From Rhodobacteraceae bacterium MED-G08 (GTDB taxonomy: Bacteria > Pseudomonadota > Alphaproteobacteria > Rhodobacterales > Rhodobacteraceae): 64,000 nt of DNA. Made by a program: the position numbers and the translations under genes. The stretch spans positions 1-64,000 of the forward strand of contig NTKT01000002.1 of the NCBI GenBank assembly GCA_002457055.1. The letters are read 5' to 3'. The notes beneath the pieces were generated by a model. It searched no databases, was not told the origin of the DNA, and worked only from the letters and a program-made list of their open reading frames with translations. This document shows positions 27,218-37,571 of the stretch, piece after piece; within the stretch, counting starts at the first letter, position 1; each line of letters begins with the position of its first letter.

Positions 27218-27697
27218 ATGGCAGGGTCAGTAAATAAAGTAATCCTACTAGGAAATTTAGGTCGTGACCCGGAAGTCCGTAACTTTCCAAATGGTGGAAA
27301 AGTGGCAAATTTCAGTATTGCGACATCTGAGACATGGAAAGACCGAAATACTGGCGAACGACGAGAGAGAACTGAATGGCACAATATTTCGATTACGAAT
27401 GAAGCACTTGTACGTGTTGCTGAACAGTACCTAAAGAAAGGTTCTAAAGTTTACGTGGAAGGACAGTTAGAAACACGTAAATGGCAGGATCAAGCTGGAA
27501 ATGATCGATATACTACCGAAGTAGTTCTAAGGCCATATAGAGGCGAACTCACAATGTTGGATAGCAGGAACTCAGGTTCAGATATAGAAGGTTCAGATTA
27601 CTCACAACTTGAAAATAAATCTCAAAATAGTGATTTATCAAATAATGATCAGACGAGTTACGCCTCTAATGATCTCGATGATGAAATACCCTTTTAA
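27218..27697 (+). CDS. ssb: Single-stranded DNA-binding protein
   Basis: It coats single-stranded DNA in replication, recombination and repair. The 159-residue protein has the OB fold over about residues 1-110: [19 protein letters not shown] at the start, then [20 protein letters not shown] and [21 protein letters not shown] polar, disordered linker (Asn/Ser-rich) follows, ending in the acidic tip DLDDEIPF that docks partner proteins. I see no obvious SOS box upstream. It is convergent with aroB, 7 bp apart. Confidence 0.97.
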   Translation: MAGSVNKVILLGNLGRDPEVRNFPNGGKVANFSIATSETWKDRNTGERRERTEWHNISITNEALVRVAEQYLKKGSKVYVEGQLETRKWQDQAGNDRYTTEVVLRPYRGELTMLDSRNSGSDIEGSDYSQLENKSQNSDLSNNDQTSYASNDLDDEIPF

Positions 27698-27704
27698 GGT
27701 GTAC

Positions 27705-28811
27705 TTAAAGTTCCAAGGACTGCTGTAGAACTTCTAATATTAGGGCTTTGTCTATATTCTCGTGGACCATAGCTTTTCCTATATCACTGGCTAATATGAA
27801 TCGTATCACTCCATTCACGACTTTTTTATCTTGGGCCATTAAATCATATATTTGCTCTGCGTTCCCCACAAAACCATTTATTTGAAAAATATCAGTCGCT
27901 ACGTTGATGGAATGATAATGCTCCCTAACTCTACTAGGCACCTCCTGAGAGCATAGCCCAAGTCTAGAAGAGACTTCAAATGCTAAATTACAACCAATAG
28001 AGACACCTTCTCCGTGCAATAATATGTCACTGAAGTTTGTGACTGCTTCCAATGCATGACAAAAGGTATGTCCTAAATTTAGAAGTGCACGCTCACCATA
28101 TTCTCGCTCATCATTTTCAACAATTTTAGCTTTTATTTGACAAGACCTTTTAATAGCTTCCATGCGGAGTTCAACATCCCCATCTATTAAAGAGGCAGCG
28201 TTTTCTTCTAACCATCTAAAAAATTTCTCGTCGCCAAGCAATCCGTATTTGGCCACTTCTCCGTAACCAGATAAAAAATCCCGATGAGGAAGTGTCTCCA
28301 ACGCTTCAGTGTCTGCAATAACAACTGCAGGCTGATGGAATGCACCAACTAAATTTTTACCGAAACTCACATTAATACCCGTTTTACCTCCAATGGAGCT
28401 ATCGACTTGAGCAAGCAAAGAAGTCGGAATTTGCGCAAATTGTACGCCGCGTCTTACGGTTGCGGCTGCGAAGCCCACTAAATCACCTATCACTCCACCA
28501 CCGAGAGCAACCACCAGATCGTTACGCTCTACTTTCTGCTCTAAAATCCATTCCACAACTCGAATTAAGTACTTCCAGGACTTTGTACTTTCACCACCGG
28601 GAAGAACTAATGAGGAAACGGATACTCCTGCTGATTTCATCGAACTTTCAAAAAAACGCAAATGTAATGGGGCAACGTTCTGATCTGTGATTACAACAAC
28701 ACGATTGTTAGATAGTAACGGTGCAATTATTTGACCAGAATTTTTAATTAAACCATGGCCAATTAATATGTCGTAGGAGTGTTTATCTAAACCTACACTT
28801 ACCTTTTGCAT
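27705..28811 (-). CDS. aroB: 3-dehydroquinate synthase AroB
   Basis: It makes 3-dehydroquinate from DAHP with NAD+ and a divalent metal, step two of the shikimate pathway. With ATG at 28811 the product has 368 residues. Motifs are LVVALGGGVIGDLVGFAAAT (NAD site), PTSLLAQVDSSIGGKTGIN, and GYGEVAKYGLL with LNLGHTFCHALEA (metal ligands). The frame extends to a TTG at 28826, but the ATG at 28811 has a GAGG site 9 nt ahead and leaves a 4-bp gap to aroK. The aroK-aroB pair is conserved across proteobacteria. Confidence 0.96.
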   Translation of the reverse strand: MQKVSVGLDKHSYDILIGHGLIKNSGQIIAPLLSNNRVVVITDQNVAPLHLRFFESSMKSAGVSVSSLVLPGGESTKSWKYLIRVVEWILEQKVERNDLVVALGGGVIGDLVGFAAATVRRGVQFAQIPTSLLAQVDSSIGGKTGINVSFGKNLVGAFHQPAVVIADTEALETLPHRDFLSGYGEVAKYGLLGDEKFFRWLEENAASLIDGDVELRMEAIKRSCQIKAKIVENDEREYGERALLNLGHTFCHALEAVTNFSDILLHGEGVSIGCNLAFEVSSRLGLCSQEVPSRVREHYHSINVATDIFQINGFVGNAEQIYDLMAQDKKVVNGVIRFILASDIGKAMVHENIDKALILEVLQQSLEL

Positions 28812-28815
28812 TAAA

Positions 28816-29358
28816 TTATTCCTCAAACAAGTTAGGAAATGATCTTAGACTATTTATTACTTTTTGGGCCATATCCTCAACGGTGTAATGCGATGAAGCC
28901 TTAACTGAGAGATCAGCTTTCTTATATATGGGCTGCCTTTCAAGGTGAAGCATTTTTAAAGTTTCAAAAGGATTTGGAGATTTGAGGAGAGGCCTGGTAT
29001 CTTTGTTTTTTACTCGCGACCACAGCAAATCAATCTCGACATCCAGCCATAAGGATACACCAAGCGAACTTATTGCTTGTCTATTGGCTTCTTGTATAAA
29101 TGCCCCTCCCCCTGTGGATAGAATACTTGGGGAACCCTTCATTAAACGTAAAATTACTTGAGCTTCCCTTTCTCTGAAAAAATCTTCCCCATCACGGGTA
29201 AAAATTTCTTGAATAGACATATTAGCTGCTTTTTCAATCTCAGTATCAGCATCAAGGAATGGCACGTTTAGTTTTGATGCAACTACTCTTCCCACGGCAG
29301 TCTTCCCCGCACCCATCATACCAATAAATGCAATGGTTTTTTTTAATTGTTCTTTCAT
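28816..29358 (-). CDS. aroK: Shikimate kinase
   Basis: It phosphorylates shikimate at the 3-OH. It has 180 residues. The P-loop GMMGAGKTAVGR lies at about 13-24, followed by the shikimate-binding DADTEIEKAANMSIQEIF and the GEDFFREREAQVI segment; STGGGAF is the glycine-rich substrate loop, and R-x3-Y-like RQPIYKKADL lies near the end. It is the first gene of the aroK-aroB unit and divergent from the 49-aa gene across 112 bp. Confidence 0.96.
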   Translation of the reverse strand: MKEQLKKTIAFIGMMGAGKTAVGRVVASKLNVPFLDADTEIEKAANMSIQEIFTRDGEDFFREREAQVILRLMKGSPSILSTGGGAFIQEANRQAISSLGVSLWLDVEIDLLWSRVKNKDTRPLLKSPNPFETLKMLHLERQPIYKKADLSVKASSHYTVEDMAQKVINSLRSFPNLFEE

Positions 29359-29416
29359 AGCTCCTTTATCAAGAAACTAGGTTCAAATTTCAATGACTGT
29401 TTGTTATTAGATTAAC

Positions 29417-29445
29417 TTGACAATACTTTCAGGACTAACTTCAAT
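29417..29445 (+). promoter_or_regulatory. Predicted sigma-70 type promoter for the 49-aa / 506-aa / xerD unit
   Basis: A perfect TTGACA (29417-29422) is followed after 17 bp by TTCAAT (29440-29445), a 4/6 match to the -10 consensus, 25 bp upstream of the small ORF's ATG. It is in the right place to transcribe the downstream plus-strand genes. Confidence 0.45.
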
Positions 29446-29470
29446 AATGTTTGAATAGCAGGTATATAAT

Positions 29471-29620
29471 ATGGGTAAAATTATTAAGTGGCTTTTCTAT
29501 TTTTCCGCATTAGGAGCGGTAGCATTAATTATATTTGCCTATATTGGACCTTTCCTGGGATTTGATTTCACTCCAAAACAAAAAATTATAAATTTACCTG
29601 TGGAGCTTCATGAGAACTAA
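29471..29620 (+). CDS. 49-residue single-pass membrane peptide, unknown function
   Basis: A small gene easily missed by length cutoffs. It starts ATG GGT AAA ATT and has an AGG site about 8 nt upstream. The peptide has a lysine-bearing N-terminus (MGKIIKW), one hydrophobic segment at about residues 7-29 (LFYFSALGAVALIIFAYIGP in part), then a polar tail ending LHEN. Its last 11 bp overlap the start of the 506-aa gene, whose GGAG ribosome site lies inside this ORF, so the two are probably translationally coupled. I do not recognise a family. Coding status rests on the promoter-like sequence upstream, the clean membrane-helix pattern and the coupling. Confidence 0.65.
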   Translation: MGKIIKWLFYFSALGAVALIIFAYIGPFLGFDFTPKQKIINLPVELHEN

Positions 29621-31130
29621 AGCGAGCTTTATTTTTACTTCAATTGCGGCTACCGCAGTTTTTACTGGAACAGTCTCATCAAAGTTTCTCGAAAATAATT
29701 ATTATGTGTATAATAGCCAAAAGTTAATTAATTCTCATAATCTGGTCCAGGTAAGTCAAACGGCCCTACCAGAAATAGAAGTAACCAAATTAGACGATGT
29801 TCCACGCAGTTCAGTTGGCCTTTTACCACCAACGGTTACCGGCTTTCCTGCTAGTATGTGGAAGGAAAGCCAAGCAGACGATTTAGTGCGATTATTACGG
29901 GAACTTGGGTCGCCAACCTCACCAGCCGCACAAAAGTTACTATTCCAAATGCTTTTAGCGGAAGCAGAAGCACCTTTATCATTGGACGATACAGAAGAAT
30001 TTCTCTCTGAAAGGATATCGATTTTGATTAGTTCAGGAGCGATTGATCCAGCAATTGCGCTTCTAGAACGCGCTTCACCATTACCTCCACAGCTCGTGCC
30101 TAAATTGTTCGAAGCATCATTGTTAGGCAGTCAATACGAGCCAGCCTGTAAACAAGTATTGGAGCTTGGTGCTAATTATAAAAATGATGCTGGTAGAATT
30201 TATTGCCATGCACTTGAAGGTGATTGGCTAACTGCATCGCTGATTTACAACACATCGAAAGCTCTGGACAGTGTTGAAACTTCTACTTTGGTACTATTAG
30301 GGGAATTTTTGGAAATTGACGAAGCAACGCAAAAATTTTTTCCAACGCCAGAAATAAACCTAAGTCCATTAGATTTCAAATTATACGAAACACTGGGCTA
30401 CCATATTGTAAGAGAGGATTTAGCTAACGCATTTATCTTTAGTGATTTATCAGGCGAGAACGGGTGGTATGCCCAACTCACTGCAGCTGAAAAACTAGCA
30501 GAATATGGCGTTATTGATGCTAACAGATTTTTGGGAATATTTACAGCCTATGAACCTACTTCATCCTATGGCATTTGGGAAAGAGTAAGCGCTATACAAC
30601 GTCTTGATAAAGCTCTTGCCTCATCAGATAGCACTAAAGAAGTAGAATTAGCACTAAAGAATGCATGGCAATTATTTCGATTCACTGCAAATTCTTCAAT
30701 TTTTGCGGAAATATTTACCCCAAGACTTTTAGAAACAAAACTCACTCCAAATTCAGAAATTATGGCTATAAAAATTGGAATGCTTTCCTCAAACTACAAT
30801 AACATAATATCTAACCCACTGGCAATTAACGCTTTAGAGCCAATTATTTTTGCTTTCACAAACCGCGAGGTGCAGTTTGTCAAACCAAAGAATGCTCTTG
30901 AAAAAACTCTTTTGGATGCATTTTATCGCCCAAGAGTGCCCAGTTATGTGAGATTACAACTGGCAGATGGAAAATTAGGGGAAGTTATTTTGAATGCATT
31001 AATACAATTGGAGCGAGGTATATCCGGTGACATGCAAGATTTACTTGAATCAATATCTACGCTTCGACACGTTGGGTTGGAAAGAGTATCACAGCGAACT
31101 GCCTTATGGTTAATACTGAGTGAAACTTAA
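29610..31130 (+). CDS. Hypothetical exported protein, helical-repeat-like, 506 residues
   Basis: I do not recognise a named family. An N-terminal signal-like segment (about residues 5-25, SFIFTSIAATAVFTGTVSS) is followed by a linker and then, from about residue 80 to the end, alternating amphipathic helices. Their spacing recalls a TPR-like or other alpha solenoid (SPAAQKLLFQMLLAEAEAPL; ISILISSGAIDPAIALLERA; EPACKQVLELGANYK). Only two cysteines are evident (ACKQV, YCHAL), consistent with a periplasmic location. It sits between a coupled 49-aa membrane peptide and xerD, 2 bp before the latter. The role is unknown; an envelope scaffold is a guess from the fold pattern only. Confidence 0.8.
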   Translation: MRTKASFIFTSIAATAVFTGTVSSKFLENNYYVYNSQKLINSHNLVQVSQTALPEIEVTKLDDVPRSSVGLLPPTVTGFPASMWKESQADDLVRLLRELGSPTSPAAQKLLFQMLLAEAEAPLSLDDTEEFLSERISILISSGAIDPAIALLERASPLPPQLVPKLFEASLLGSQYEPACKQVLELGANYKNDAGRIYCHALEGDWLTASLIYNTSKALDSVETSTLVLLGEFLEIDEATQKFFPTPEINLSPLDFKLYETLGYHIVREDLANAFIFSDLSGENGWYAQLTAAEKLAEYGVIDANRFLGIFTAYEPTSSYGIWERVSAIQRLDKALASSDSTKEVELALKNAWQLFRFTANSSIFAEIFTPRLLETKLTPNSEIMAIKIGMLSSNYNNIISNPLAINALEPIIFAFTNREVQFVKPKNALEKTLLDAFYRPRVPSYVRLQLADGKLGEVILNALIQLERGISGDMQDLLESISTLRHVGLERVSQRTALWLILSET

Positions 31131-31132
31131 GA

Positions 31133-32056
31133 ATGAGCAAAGATCTTATTTTTACTTTTTTGGAAGCTAAATCTGTAGATATTGACGCATCTGAAAATAC
31201 CATTAAATCTTACAGCCAAGATTTAGACAAATATATCGATTGGTTAGCGCCCAGTAAAATTCAAATTCTAGATGTACAACTTCAGCATATTGAGCAATAC
31301 CTGGTTCACCTCAAAAATCGAGGACTATCAATAGCAAGCCGGGCTAGACATTTATCATCAATAAAACAATTTTATAGATTTGCTGTTGAGGAAGGATGGA
31401 CACAGACTAATCCAGCGCTTCAGATCTCGGGCCCAGGTAGATCAAAAAAGCTTCCTCAGTCAGTAACTTTAGAGACAATAGAGCGACTTTTAGAAGCGGC
31501 CGGAAAAGAAGCAAAAAACAAAAGTTTAAAGGCTCGTAATATTTGCTTGATGACACTCCTATATGCTACTGGAATGCGTGTTTCCGAAATGATGTCACTT
31601 CCACTAGACTCTGTAAAAGGCAATCCCAACATGGTTTTAGTCTCAGGTAAGGGATCGAAAGAACGTCTTGTTCCTGTATCAAAAGTAGCACGATCCTCAA
31701 TTAATATCTGGCTCAAACACCGAGAAATTTTACTGAAAGCTTCGAACAAGCACGATAGCTTTAGTTCGAAATATTTATTTCCATCTAACAACAAAAGTGG
31801 TTATTTAACGCGTCAGTGGCTATTTAAAAAATTAAAAAAGTGGGCAATTCTTGCCGAAATAGATCCAAAAAAGGTTAGTCCACATGTCATTCGGCATGCA
31901 TTTGCCACACACCTTCTGGCCAATGGAGCAGATTTAAGAGTAATCCAAACTTTACTAGGCCATTCAGATTTGGGTACCACTGAGATATACACACATGTTG
32001 TAGACGACAGCCTTAATAATTTGGTATTTAATCATCACCCGTTATCAGAAAAGTAG
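31133..32056 (+). CDS. xerD: Site-specific tyrosine recombinase XerD
   Basis: It resolves chromosome dimers at dif together with XerC and FtsK. It has 307 residues: an N-terminal SAM-like core-binding domain (about 3-90) and a C-terminal catalytic domain. The catalytic set is complete: Arg149 (ATGMRVSE), Lys173 (SGKGSKER), His251 and Arg254 (HVIRHAFATH), His277 (LLGHSDL) and Tyr286 (TEIYTHV). The SGPGRSKKLP stretch joins the domains. XerD is favoured over XerC by overall resemblance and by its aroK/aroB neighbours, but the paralogue cannot be excluded. It is encoded 2 bp after the 506-aa gene. Confidence 0.92.
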   Translation: MSKDLIFTFLEAKSVDIDASENTIKSYSQDLDKYIDWLAPSKIQILDVQLQHIEQYLVHLKNRGLSIASRARHLSSIKQFYRFAVEEGWTQTNPALQISGPGRSKKLPQSVTLETIERLLEAAGKEAKNKSLKARNICLMTLLYATGMRVSEMMSLPLDSVKGNPNMVLVSGKGSKERLVPVSKVARSSINIWLKHREILLKASNKHDSFSSKYLFPSNNKSGYLTRQWLFKKLKKWAILAEIDPKKVSPHVIRHAFATHLLANGADLRVIQTLLGHSDLGTTEIYTHVVDDSLNNLVFNHHPLSEK

Positions 32057-32194
32057 TTATGCTTTGGAGAGTCTCAATATTTACAGCAAAATTATCGTTA
32101 AATTATTTATCTTTTGGAATCTTCTTTGATTTTTATTGGTAATTAACTATAACACTCTTTTTGTAGCGCAGGACTTTTAAACTTAGGAAAAGGT

Positions 32195-33502
32195 ATGGAG
32201 AGCGATTTAACGTTTATAGATCAAAGTTTTTGGATAACGATTGGGGCAGTTTTTTTTCTTTTGCTTCTTTCCGCTGTATTTTCTGGTAGCGAAACTGCTC
32301 TGACCGCGGCTTCACGCGGCAAGTTGCGCACGCATGCGGACAAAGGCTCAAGAGGTGCTGCGAAAGCGTTAAAAATAACTGAGGACACAGAGGGGTTAAT
32401 TGGATCTGTTCTCTTAGGTAACAACTTAGTAAACATTTTAGCTACCTCCCTAACAACAGCATTATTTACGCAAACTTTTGGGGAGAGTGGCATCGCCCTT
32501 GCTACATTAATTATGACAATCCTCGTCTTAATTTTTGCGGAGGTATTGCCCAAAACATATGCTATTACAAATGCCGAATTAGCTGCTGCCAAAGTTGCTG
32601 GTTTTATCAATCTGATCATTAAAGTTTTATCTCCCATAGTAGCCTCTGTTAGATTTCTTGTAAGATTAATCTTGCGGGTCTTTGGGGTTAAAACAGATCC
32701 TAACAGTCATATATTAGCTGTACGGGAAGAAATTGCTGGAGCAATTCAACTCGGGCATTCGGAGGGTATTGTTGAAAAAGAGGACAGAGACCTGATTTTG
32801 GGGGCCTTAGATTTGTCCGATAGAACCGTGGAAGAGATAATGCTCCATAGGTCGAACATTGAAATGATTGATTCAAGTGACGAACCAACCAAAATTTTAA
32901 CGCAATGTTTGGAGAGCATTCACACCAGACTTCCAGTATTTCTAAATGATCCAGATAACATAATCGGCGTAATACATGCCAAAGATTTAGCACGGGAAAT
33001 GTATAAAGTTATAAATGAAGAATCTCCGAACATTAACCAGCTGAATAACTTTGACATCAGCCATGTCGCCATGAAACCATATTTCGTACCAGACACAACT
33101 TCTTTAGATGATCAAATGAGGCAATTTTTGCATCTTAGAACGCATTTTGCGCTCGTTGTTGATGAATATGGTAGTCTCCAAGGCTTGATTACACTTGAAG
33201 ATATTTTGGAAGAAATCGTGGGTGAAATATCTGATGAATTTGATCCAAAGGACACAAACGATATTAAGCAGTCGAAAGACGGATCATATTTTCTGGAAGG
33301 ATCAACAACGATTAGAGATATTAATAGAGCGAACGATTGGTCACTGCCGGATGATGAAGCAAATACCCTCGCAGGATTAGTGATCCATGAAGCACAAATG
33401 ATACCGACCGTTGGGCAAGTATTTAGTTTCCATGGTTATCGCTTTGAGGTAGTAGAAAGGAAAGCAAATAGAATAACTTCAATTAAGGTTATTCCTATCT
33501 AA
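32195..33502 (+). CDS. CNNM/HlyC-CorC family membrane protein with CBS pair
   Basis: A 435-residue protein of the CorC/CNNM class, implicated in magnesium and other divalent cation homeostasis. The N-terminal DUF21 membrane domain (about 10-190) starts with AVFSGSETALTAASRGKLR and contains LLGNNLVNILATSLTTALF. A CBS pair follows (about 210-335, with HTRLPVFLNDPDNIIGVIHA and HFALVVDEYGSLQGLITLED). The C-terminal CorC_HlyC (transporter-associated) domain (about 350-432) begins SYFLEGSTTIRDINR. An AGGAAAAGGT region precedes the ATG. It lies 138 bp after xerD; the gap holds no gene. Confidence 0.92.
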   Translation: MESDLTFIDQSFWITIGAVFFLLLLSAVFSGSETALTAASRGKLRTHADKGSRGAAKALKITEDTEGLIGSVLLGNNLVNILATSLTTALFTQTFGESGIALATLIMTILVLIFAEVLPKTYAITNAELAAAKVAGFINLIIKVLSPIVASVRFLVRLILRVFGVKTDPNSHILAVREEIAGAIQLGHSEGIVEKEDRDLILGALDLSDRTVEEIMLHRSNIEMIDSSDEPTKILTQCLESIHTRLPVFLNDPDNIIGVIHAKDLAREMYKVINEESPNINQLNNFDISHVAMKPYFVPDTTSLDDQMRQFLHLRTHFALVVDEYGSLQGLITLEDILEEIVGEISDEFDPKDTNDIKQSKDGSYFLEGSTTIRDINRANDWSLPDDEANTLAGLVIHEAQMIPTVGQVFSFHGYRFEVVERKANRITSIKVIPI

Positions 33503-33521
33503 TTTTATTCATCAAAGGGTT

Positions 33522-36383
33522 TTACTCGGCCGCTGAAATTTCTTTTTTGAAAACCAACTCATTTAAGTAATGTGCAGTATAGCTTTTTGGGTTCAACGCA
33601 ACATCTTCCGGCCGACCCTCGGCAACAATCTGTCCCCCTTTATCACCACCTTCAGGACCTATATCTATTATCCAGTCCGCTGTTTTTATCACGTCAAGAT
33701 TGTGTTCAATAACTACGATCGTATTTCCTTGGTCAACTAACTCATGAAGTACTTCCAGAAGCTTTCGCACGTCATCAAAATGTAATCCAGTCGTCGGCTC
33801 ATCTAAAATATACAGAGTGCGGCCGGTTGCTCGCTTCGATAACTCTTTAGATAACTTTACTCTCTGTGCCTCACCTCCAGATAACGTTGTAGCTTGCTGA
33901 CCAACCTTTATATAGCCGAGACCAACTCTCATTAAAGCATCCATTTTTTCTCTTATACTGGGAATAGCACTAAAAAATGATTGAGCATCTTCGACCGTCA
34001 TATCCAGAACATCAGAAATAGATTTTCCCTTAAATTTTATCTCTAACGTTTCTCGGTTATATCGAGCACCTGCACATGTTTCACAAGTTACATAAACATC
34101 AGGCAAAAAATGCATTTCAATTTTGATAACCCCATCCCCTTGGCATGCCTCACAACGGCCACCCTTCACATTGAAAGAAAACCTTCCAGGCTTGTATCCC
34201 CTTGTTTTTGCCTCCGGCAAACCTGAAAACCATTCTCGAATAGGTGTGAATGCCCCTGTATATGTTGCTGGATTTGATCTTGGCGTACGACCTATTGGCC
34301 TCTGATCAATATCGATTACTTTGTCTAAATATTCTAGACCAATAATTTTTTCGCAGGGGGCGGGTGTTTGCTTGGCTCCATTTAGTCTCATTGATGCAAC
34401 TTTAAACAATGTTTCTATGACTAAAGTTGACTTACCTCCACCTGAAACACCCGTCACGCAAAGAAACTTACCCAAAGGAAATTTTACATCTAAAGATTTC
34501 AGATTATTGCCAGTAGCTCCATTAATTGTAATGTTTTTACCGTTACCTTTTCTTCTAACAGATGGTACCGCTATACTTTTATCACCTGACAAGTATTGAC
34601 CAGTTATAGAGTTTGAATTCGCAATAATTTCGCCAGGTGTGCCCGCTGCCACTACTTGGCCCCCGTGAACGCCAGCGCCTGGTCCTAAATCAAACACATA
34701 GTCTGCTTCAAGAATGGCTTCCTCATCATGTTCAACTACAATTACCGTATTCCCCTGATCACGCAGGTTTTTTAAAGTCTGCAATAGTCGACCGTTATCT
34801 CGTTGGTGTAAACCGATAGATGGTTCATCCAACACGTAAAGAACACCTGTTAGTCCGCTCCCAATCTGACTAGCAAGTCTTATTCGCTGACTTTCACCAC
34901 CCGAAAGCGTTCCTGAGCTCCTAGATAAAGTCAAATACTCTAGTCCCACATTGTTCAAAAATCCAAGTCGTTCGATAATTTCCTTCAAAATAGAATTAGC
35001 GATTTCCTGTTTTTGTAGTGAAAGCGAGTTTTTCACTTTTGAGAACCAGTTTAGAGCATCTTTAATTGACATCTCCACAATTTCACCGATATGGAACTCA
35101 TTAATTTTGACAGAGCGTGCTTGCAAATTGAGACGATAACCTTCACACGTTTCACACGGCCGTTTGTTTTGATAACTCTCAAATTCCTCCCGTATCCAAC
35201 TGCTATCAGTTTCTTTATAACGGCGTTCCATATTTGGAATAACACCCTCAAATGTTCTCTTTACCTGATATACTCGGCCCCCCTCATCGTACCTGAATAG
35301 GATTTCATCCTCTCCGGAACCATAGAGAAATACTTGCTGTACAGATATTGGTATTTCTTTCCACTTAGCGCTAAAATCAAAACCATAGTGATTGGCGAGC
35401 GCCTCAATAGTTTGCAGAAAGTAAGGGCTTTTACCCTTTCTCCATGGAGCAAGAGCGCCATCACTTATTTTTAATTCTTTATCAGGAACCACTAGACGCT
35501 CATCAAAGAATAACTCAGCACCCAACCCATCACAGTCAGGACAGGCGCCGAAGGGAGCATTAAAAGAAAAAAGCCGAGGCTCTATTTCTGGAATAGTGAA
35601 GCCACTGATAGGACAGGAGAAATTCTCCGAAAAAGTGTGGCGTTGTGGCTCTCCATTTTCAACCAATGTTTCCAATATTGCAATGCCATCAGCCAGATCT
35701 AAAGATGTTCTTAAACTATCGGCGAGACGTGTCTCTAAACCCTCTTTGATTACTAATCGATCGACCACAACATCTACGTCATGCCTGTATTTTTTATCTA
35801 ATTCAGGGGGCTCATCAAGATCGTAGAAACTACCATCAACCTTTACTCTTTGGAACCCTTGTTTTTTGAGCTCCAAAAATTCTTTTTTATATTCACCTTT
35901 CCGATCACGAACAATGGGAGCTAAGAGAAATGCTTTAGTTCCAGCCTCTAGCGACATAATTTTATCAACCATTTCCTGAACTTGTTGAGCTTCTATCGGA
36001 AGTCCAGTGGCCGGACTATAAGGTGTTCCAGCTCTGGCAAAAAGCAATCGTAAATAATCATAGATCTCTGTAACGGTTCCGACCGTTGATCGGGGGTTTT
36101 TTGAGGTAGTTTTTTGCTCAATAGAAATAGCTGGAGATAATCCCGAAATATGATCCACGTCAGGCTTTTCCATCATATCCAAAAATTGTCGAGCATATGC
36201 TGATAAGCTTTCAACATATCTCCTTTGACCCTCAGCATAAACTGTATCAAAGGCTAAAGAAGACTTACCAGAACCAGAAAGACCAGTTATAACAACAAGC
36301 TGGTCCCGTGGAATATCGACATCCACTGACTTTAGATTGTGCTCTCTAGCACCACGAACTTCAATGAATTTAAGTTCAGCCAT
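33522..36383 (-). CDS. uvrA: Excinuclease ABC subunit A (UvrA)
   Basis: The damage-sensing ATPase of nucleotide excision repair. The 953-residue length is normal. It has two ABC ATPase modules with Walker A motifs [12 protein letters not shown] near residue 32 and [12 protein letters not shown] near 645, the latter with Gly where Ser is more common. The signatures are [17 protein letters not shown] and [14 protein letters not shown]. Zinc modules appear as CPISGF...CPDCDG and CETCEG in the first half and CEACQGDG...CETCAG in the second. I found no GTTC-type SOS box in the 240-bp upstream region. It is convergent with the CorC gene, 19 bp apart. Confidence 0.98.
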   Translation of the reverse strand: MAELKFIEVRGAREHNLKSVDVDIPRDQLVVITGLSGSGKSSLAFDTVYAEGQRRYVESLSAYARQFLDMMEKPDVDHISGLSPAISIEQKTTSKNPRSTVGTVTEIYDYLRLLFARAGTPYSPATGLPIEAQQVQEMVDKIMSLEAGTKAFLLAPIVRDRKGEYKKEFLELKKQGFQRVKVDGSFYDLDEPPELDKKYRHDVDVVVDRLVIKEGLETRLADSLRTSLDLADGIAILETLVENGEPQRHTFSENFSCPISGFTIPEIEPRLFSFNAPFGACPDCDGLGAELFFDERLVVPDKELKISDGALAPWRKGKSPYFLQTIEALANHYGFDFSAKWKEIPISVQQVFLYGSGEDEILFRYDEGGRVYQVKRTFEGVIPNMERRYKETDSSWIREEFESYQNKRPCETCEGYRLNLQARSVKINEFHIGEIVEMSIKDALNWFSKVKNSLSLQKQEIANSILKEIIERLGFLNNVGLEYLTLSRSSGTLSGGESQRIRLASQIGSGLTGVLYVLDEPSIGLHQRDNGRLLQTLKNLRDQGNTVIVVEHDEEAILEADYVFDLGPGAGVHGGQVVAAGTPGEIIANSNSITGQYLSGDKSIAVPSVRRKGNGKNITINGATGNNLKSLDVKFPLGKFLCVTGVSGGGKSTLVIETLFKVASMRLNGAKQTPAPCEKIIGLEYLDKVIDIDQRPIGRTPRSNPATYTGAFTPIREWFSGLPEAKTRGYKPGRFSFNVKGGRCEACQGDGVIKIEMHFLPDVYVTCETCAGARYNRETLEIKFKGKSISDVLDMTVEDAQSFFSAIPSIREKMDALMRVGLGYIKVGQQATTLSGGEAQRVKLSKELSKRATGRTLYILDEPTTGLHFDDVRKLLEVLHELVDQGNTIVVIEHNLDVIKTADWIIDIGPEGGDKGGQIVAEGRPEDVALNPKSYTAHYLNELVFKKEISAAE

Positions 36384-36623
36384 AAAGAAACTCCGCTATT
36401 GTCTGAAGACATAGCTTCTTTCATAAAACTCTCCAATACAAATTTCAAATATTCTGGTTTTTATAACTTTCGAATTGACTATATGTAATGCATAGCTTTC
36501 AGCGATACTGGCAAAAGTGGGCTAGGTGTATAAATAATTGTTTTAATTGTATTATTTATTGTTGCAGCATTAAAGAAATAGACTTAATGGATAATATTAT
36601 ACGAGAAATTAAGAAAGCCTTTG

Positions 36624-37571
36624 ATGAAAAACCAGCTATGTCTAGCCGCTGATATCGGTGGCACAAATACAAGAATTGCGTTGTTCGATAGTGAGGTACT
36701 TCTCGAAGACACTTGTATGACATACTCAAACAATAAGTATGACTCATTTGAAACTATTCTAGCTGATTATTTGGACCTAGTTAGCATTAGCTCTGTAACG
36801 TATGCAGGAATTGCTGCCGCAGGGCCCATCGAAGGGAAGTCTGCAAAAATGACTAATCTCTCGTGGAGTTTCAGCGAAGGTTCCATAGCCTCAATAACGG
36901 GCGCTGAACATGTAGGAATAATTAACGATTTACAAGCTCAGGGATATGGGCTGACAAGTCTAGATAGTTCTCAGGTAGAATCCATCAGGATTGGAACTCA
37001 CAATTCAAATCCAAACGAAACAAAACTAGTGTGTGGCATGGGTACAGGCTTCAATGCTGCTCCAGTATTCAAAGTTGGACAAAAAACCTTTGTCCCGCCT
37101 TCAGAAGCAGGCCATTCACAAATATCTTTAGCAGATAAAAATTATCGATCAATTTTAAATAATATAGCTTCAGAAAATTCTTTTATATCAGTTGAAGATA
37201 TTCTTTCAGGGCGAGGGATTGAAAATGTAGGAGCGGCCCTTTGTGGAAAAACGGAAACTGCAGCTCAGATAATGCAGAAAGCATCTCAAGGTGATGAAAA
37301 CTCAAAAAAAGTTGCCCAGTTTATAGCGAGTTCTGCCGGATCGTTTTTTGGAGACCTTGCCCTAATATTATTGCCATTTGGCGGTATTTTTTTAATTGGA
37401 GGCGTTGCACGGTCTCTGAAAGAACATTTAAACTCAGAAGACTTTACTAAAGCTTTTTGCAATAAAGGACGGTTCTCAAAATTTAACCGAAGATTTTCAA
37501 TATACCTGGTATTGGATGACTTTGCAGCCTTAAAGGGGTGCAACAATTTTATGATGCAAAATAATCATTAA
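36624..37571 (+). CDS. glk: Glucokinase (Glk family)
   Basis: It phosphorylates glucose to glucose 6-phosphate with ATP. It has 315 residues from ATG 36624; the frame includes a TTG immediately before, which I ignore. It is of the bacterial Glk group rather than the ROK group. The phosphate-1 motif is LAADIGGTNTRIALFD, GIAAAGPIEGKSAKMTNLSW follows, then the catalytic GIINDLQAQGYGL with the Asp base, and CGMGTGFNAAPVF. The late segment GGIFLIGGVARSL is the adenosine motif. The last 4 bp overlap the convergent MFS gene. Substrate specificity is assumed from family. Confidence 0.88.
   Translation: MKNQLCLAADIGGTNTRIALFDSEVLLEDTCMTYSNNKYDSFETILADYLDLVSISSVTYAGIAAAGPIEGKSAKMTNLSWSFSEGSIASITGAEHVGIINDLQAQGYGLTSLDSSQVESIRIGTHNSNPNETKLVCGMGTGFNAAPVFKVGQKTFVPPSEAGHSQISLADKNYRSILNNIASENSFISVEDILSGRGIENVGAALCGKTETAAQIMQKASQGDENSKKVAQFIASSAGSFFGDLALILLPFGGIFLIGGVARSLKEHLNSEDFTKAFCNKGRFSKFNRRFSIYLVLDDFAALKGCNNFMMQNNH

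Noticed and set aside
36384-36623. SOS (LexA) box upstream of uvrA or ssb
   Set aside because: I searched for GTTC/GAAC pairs with 7-nt spacing in the uvrA and ssb upstream regions and saw none.
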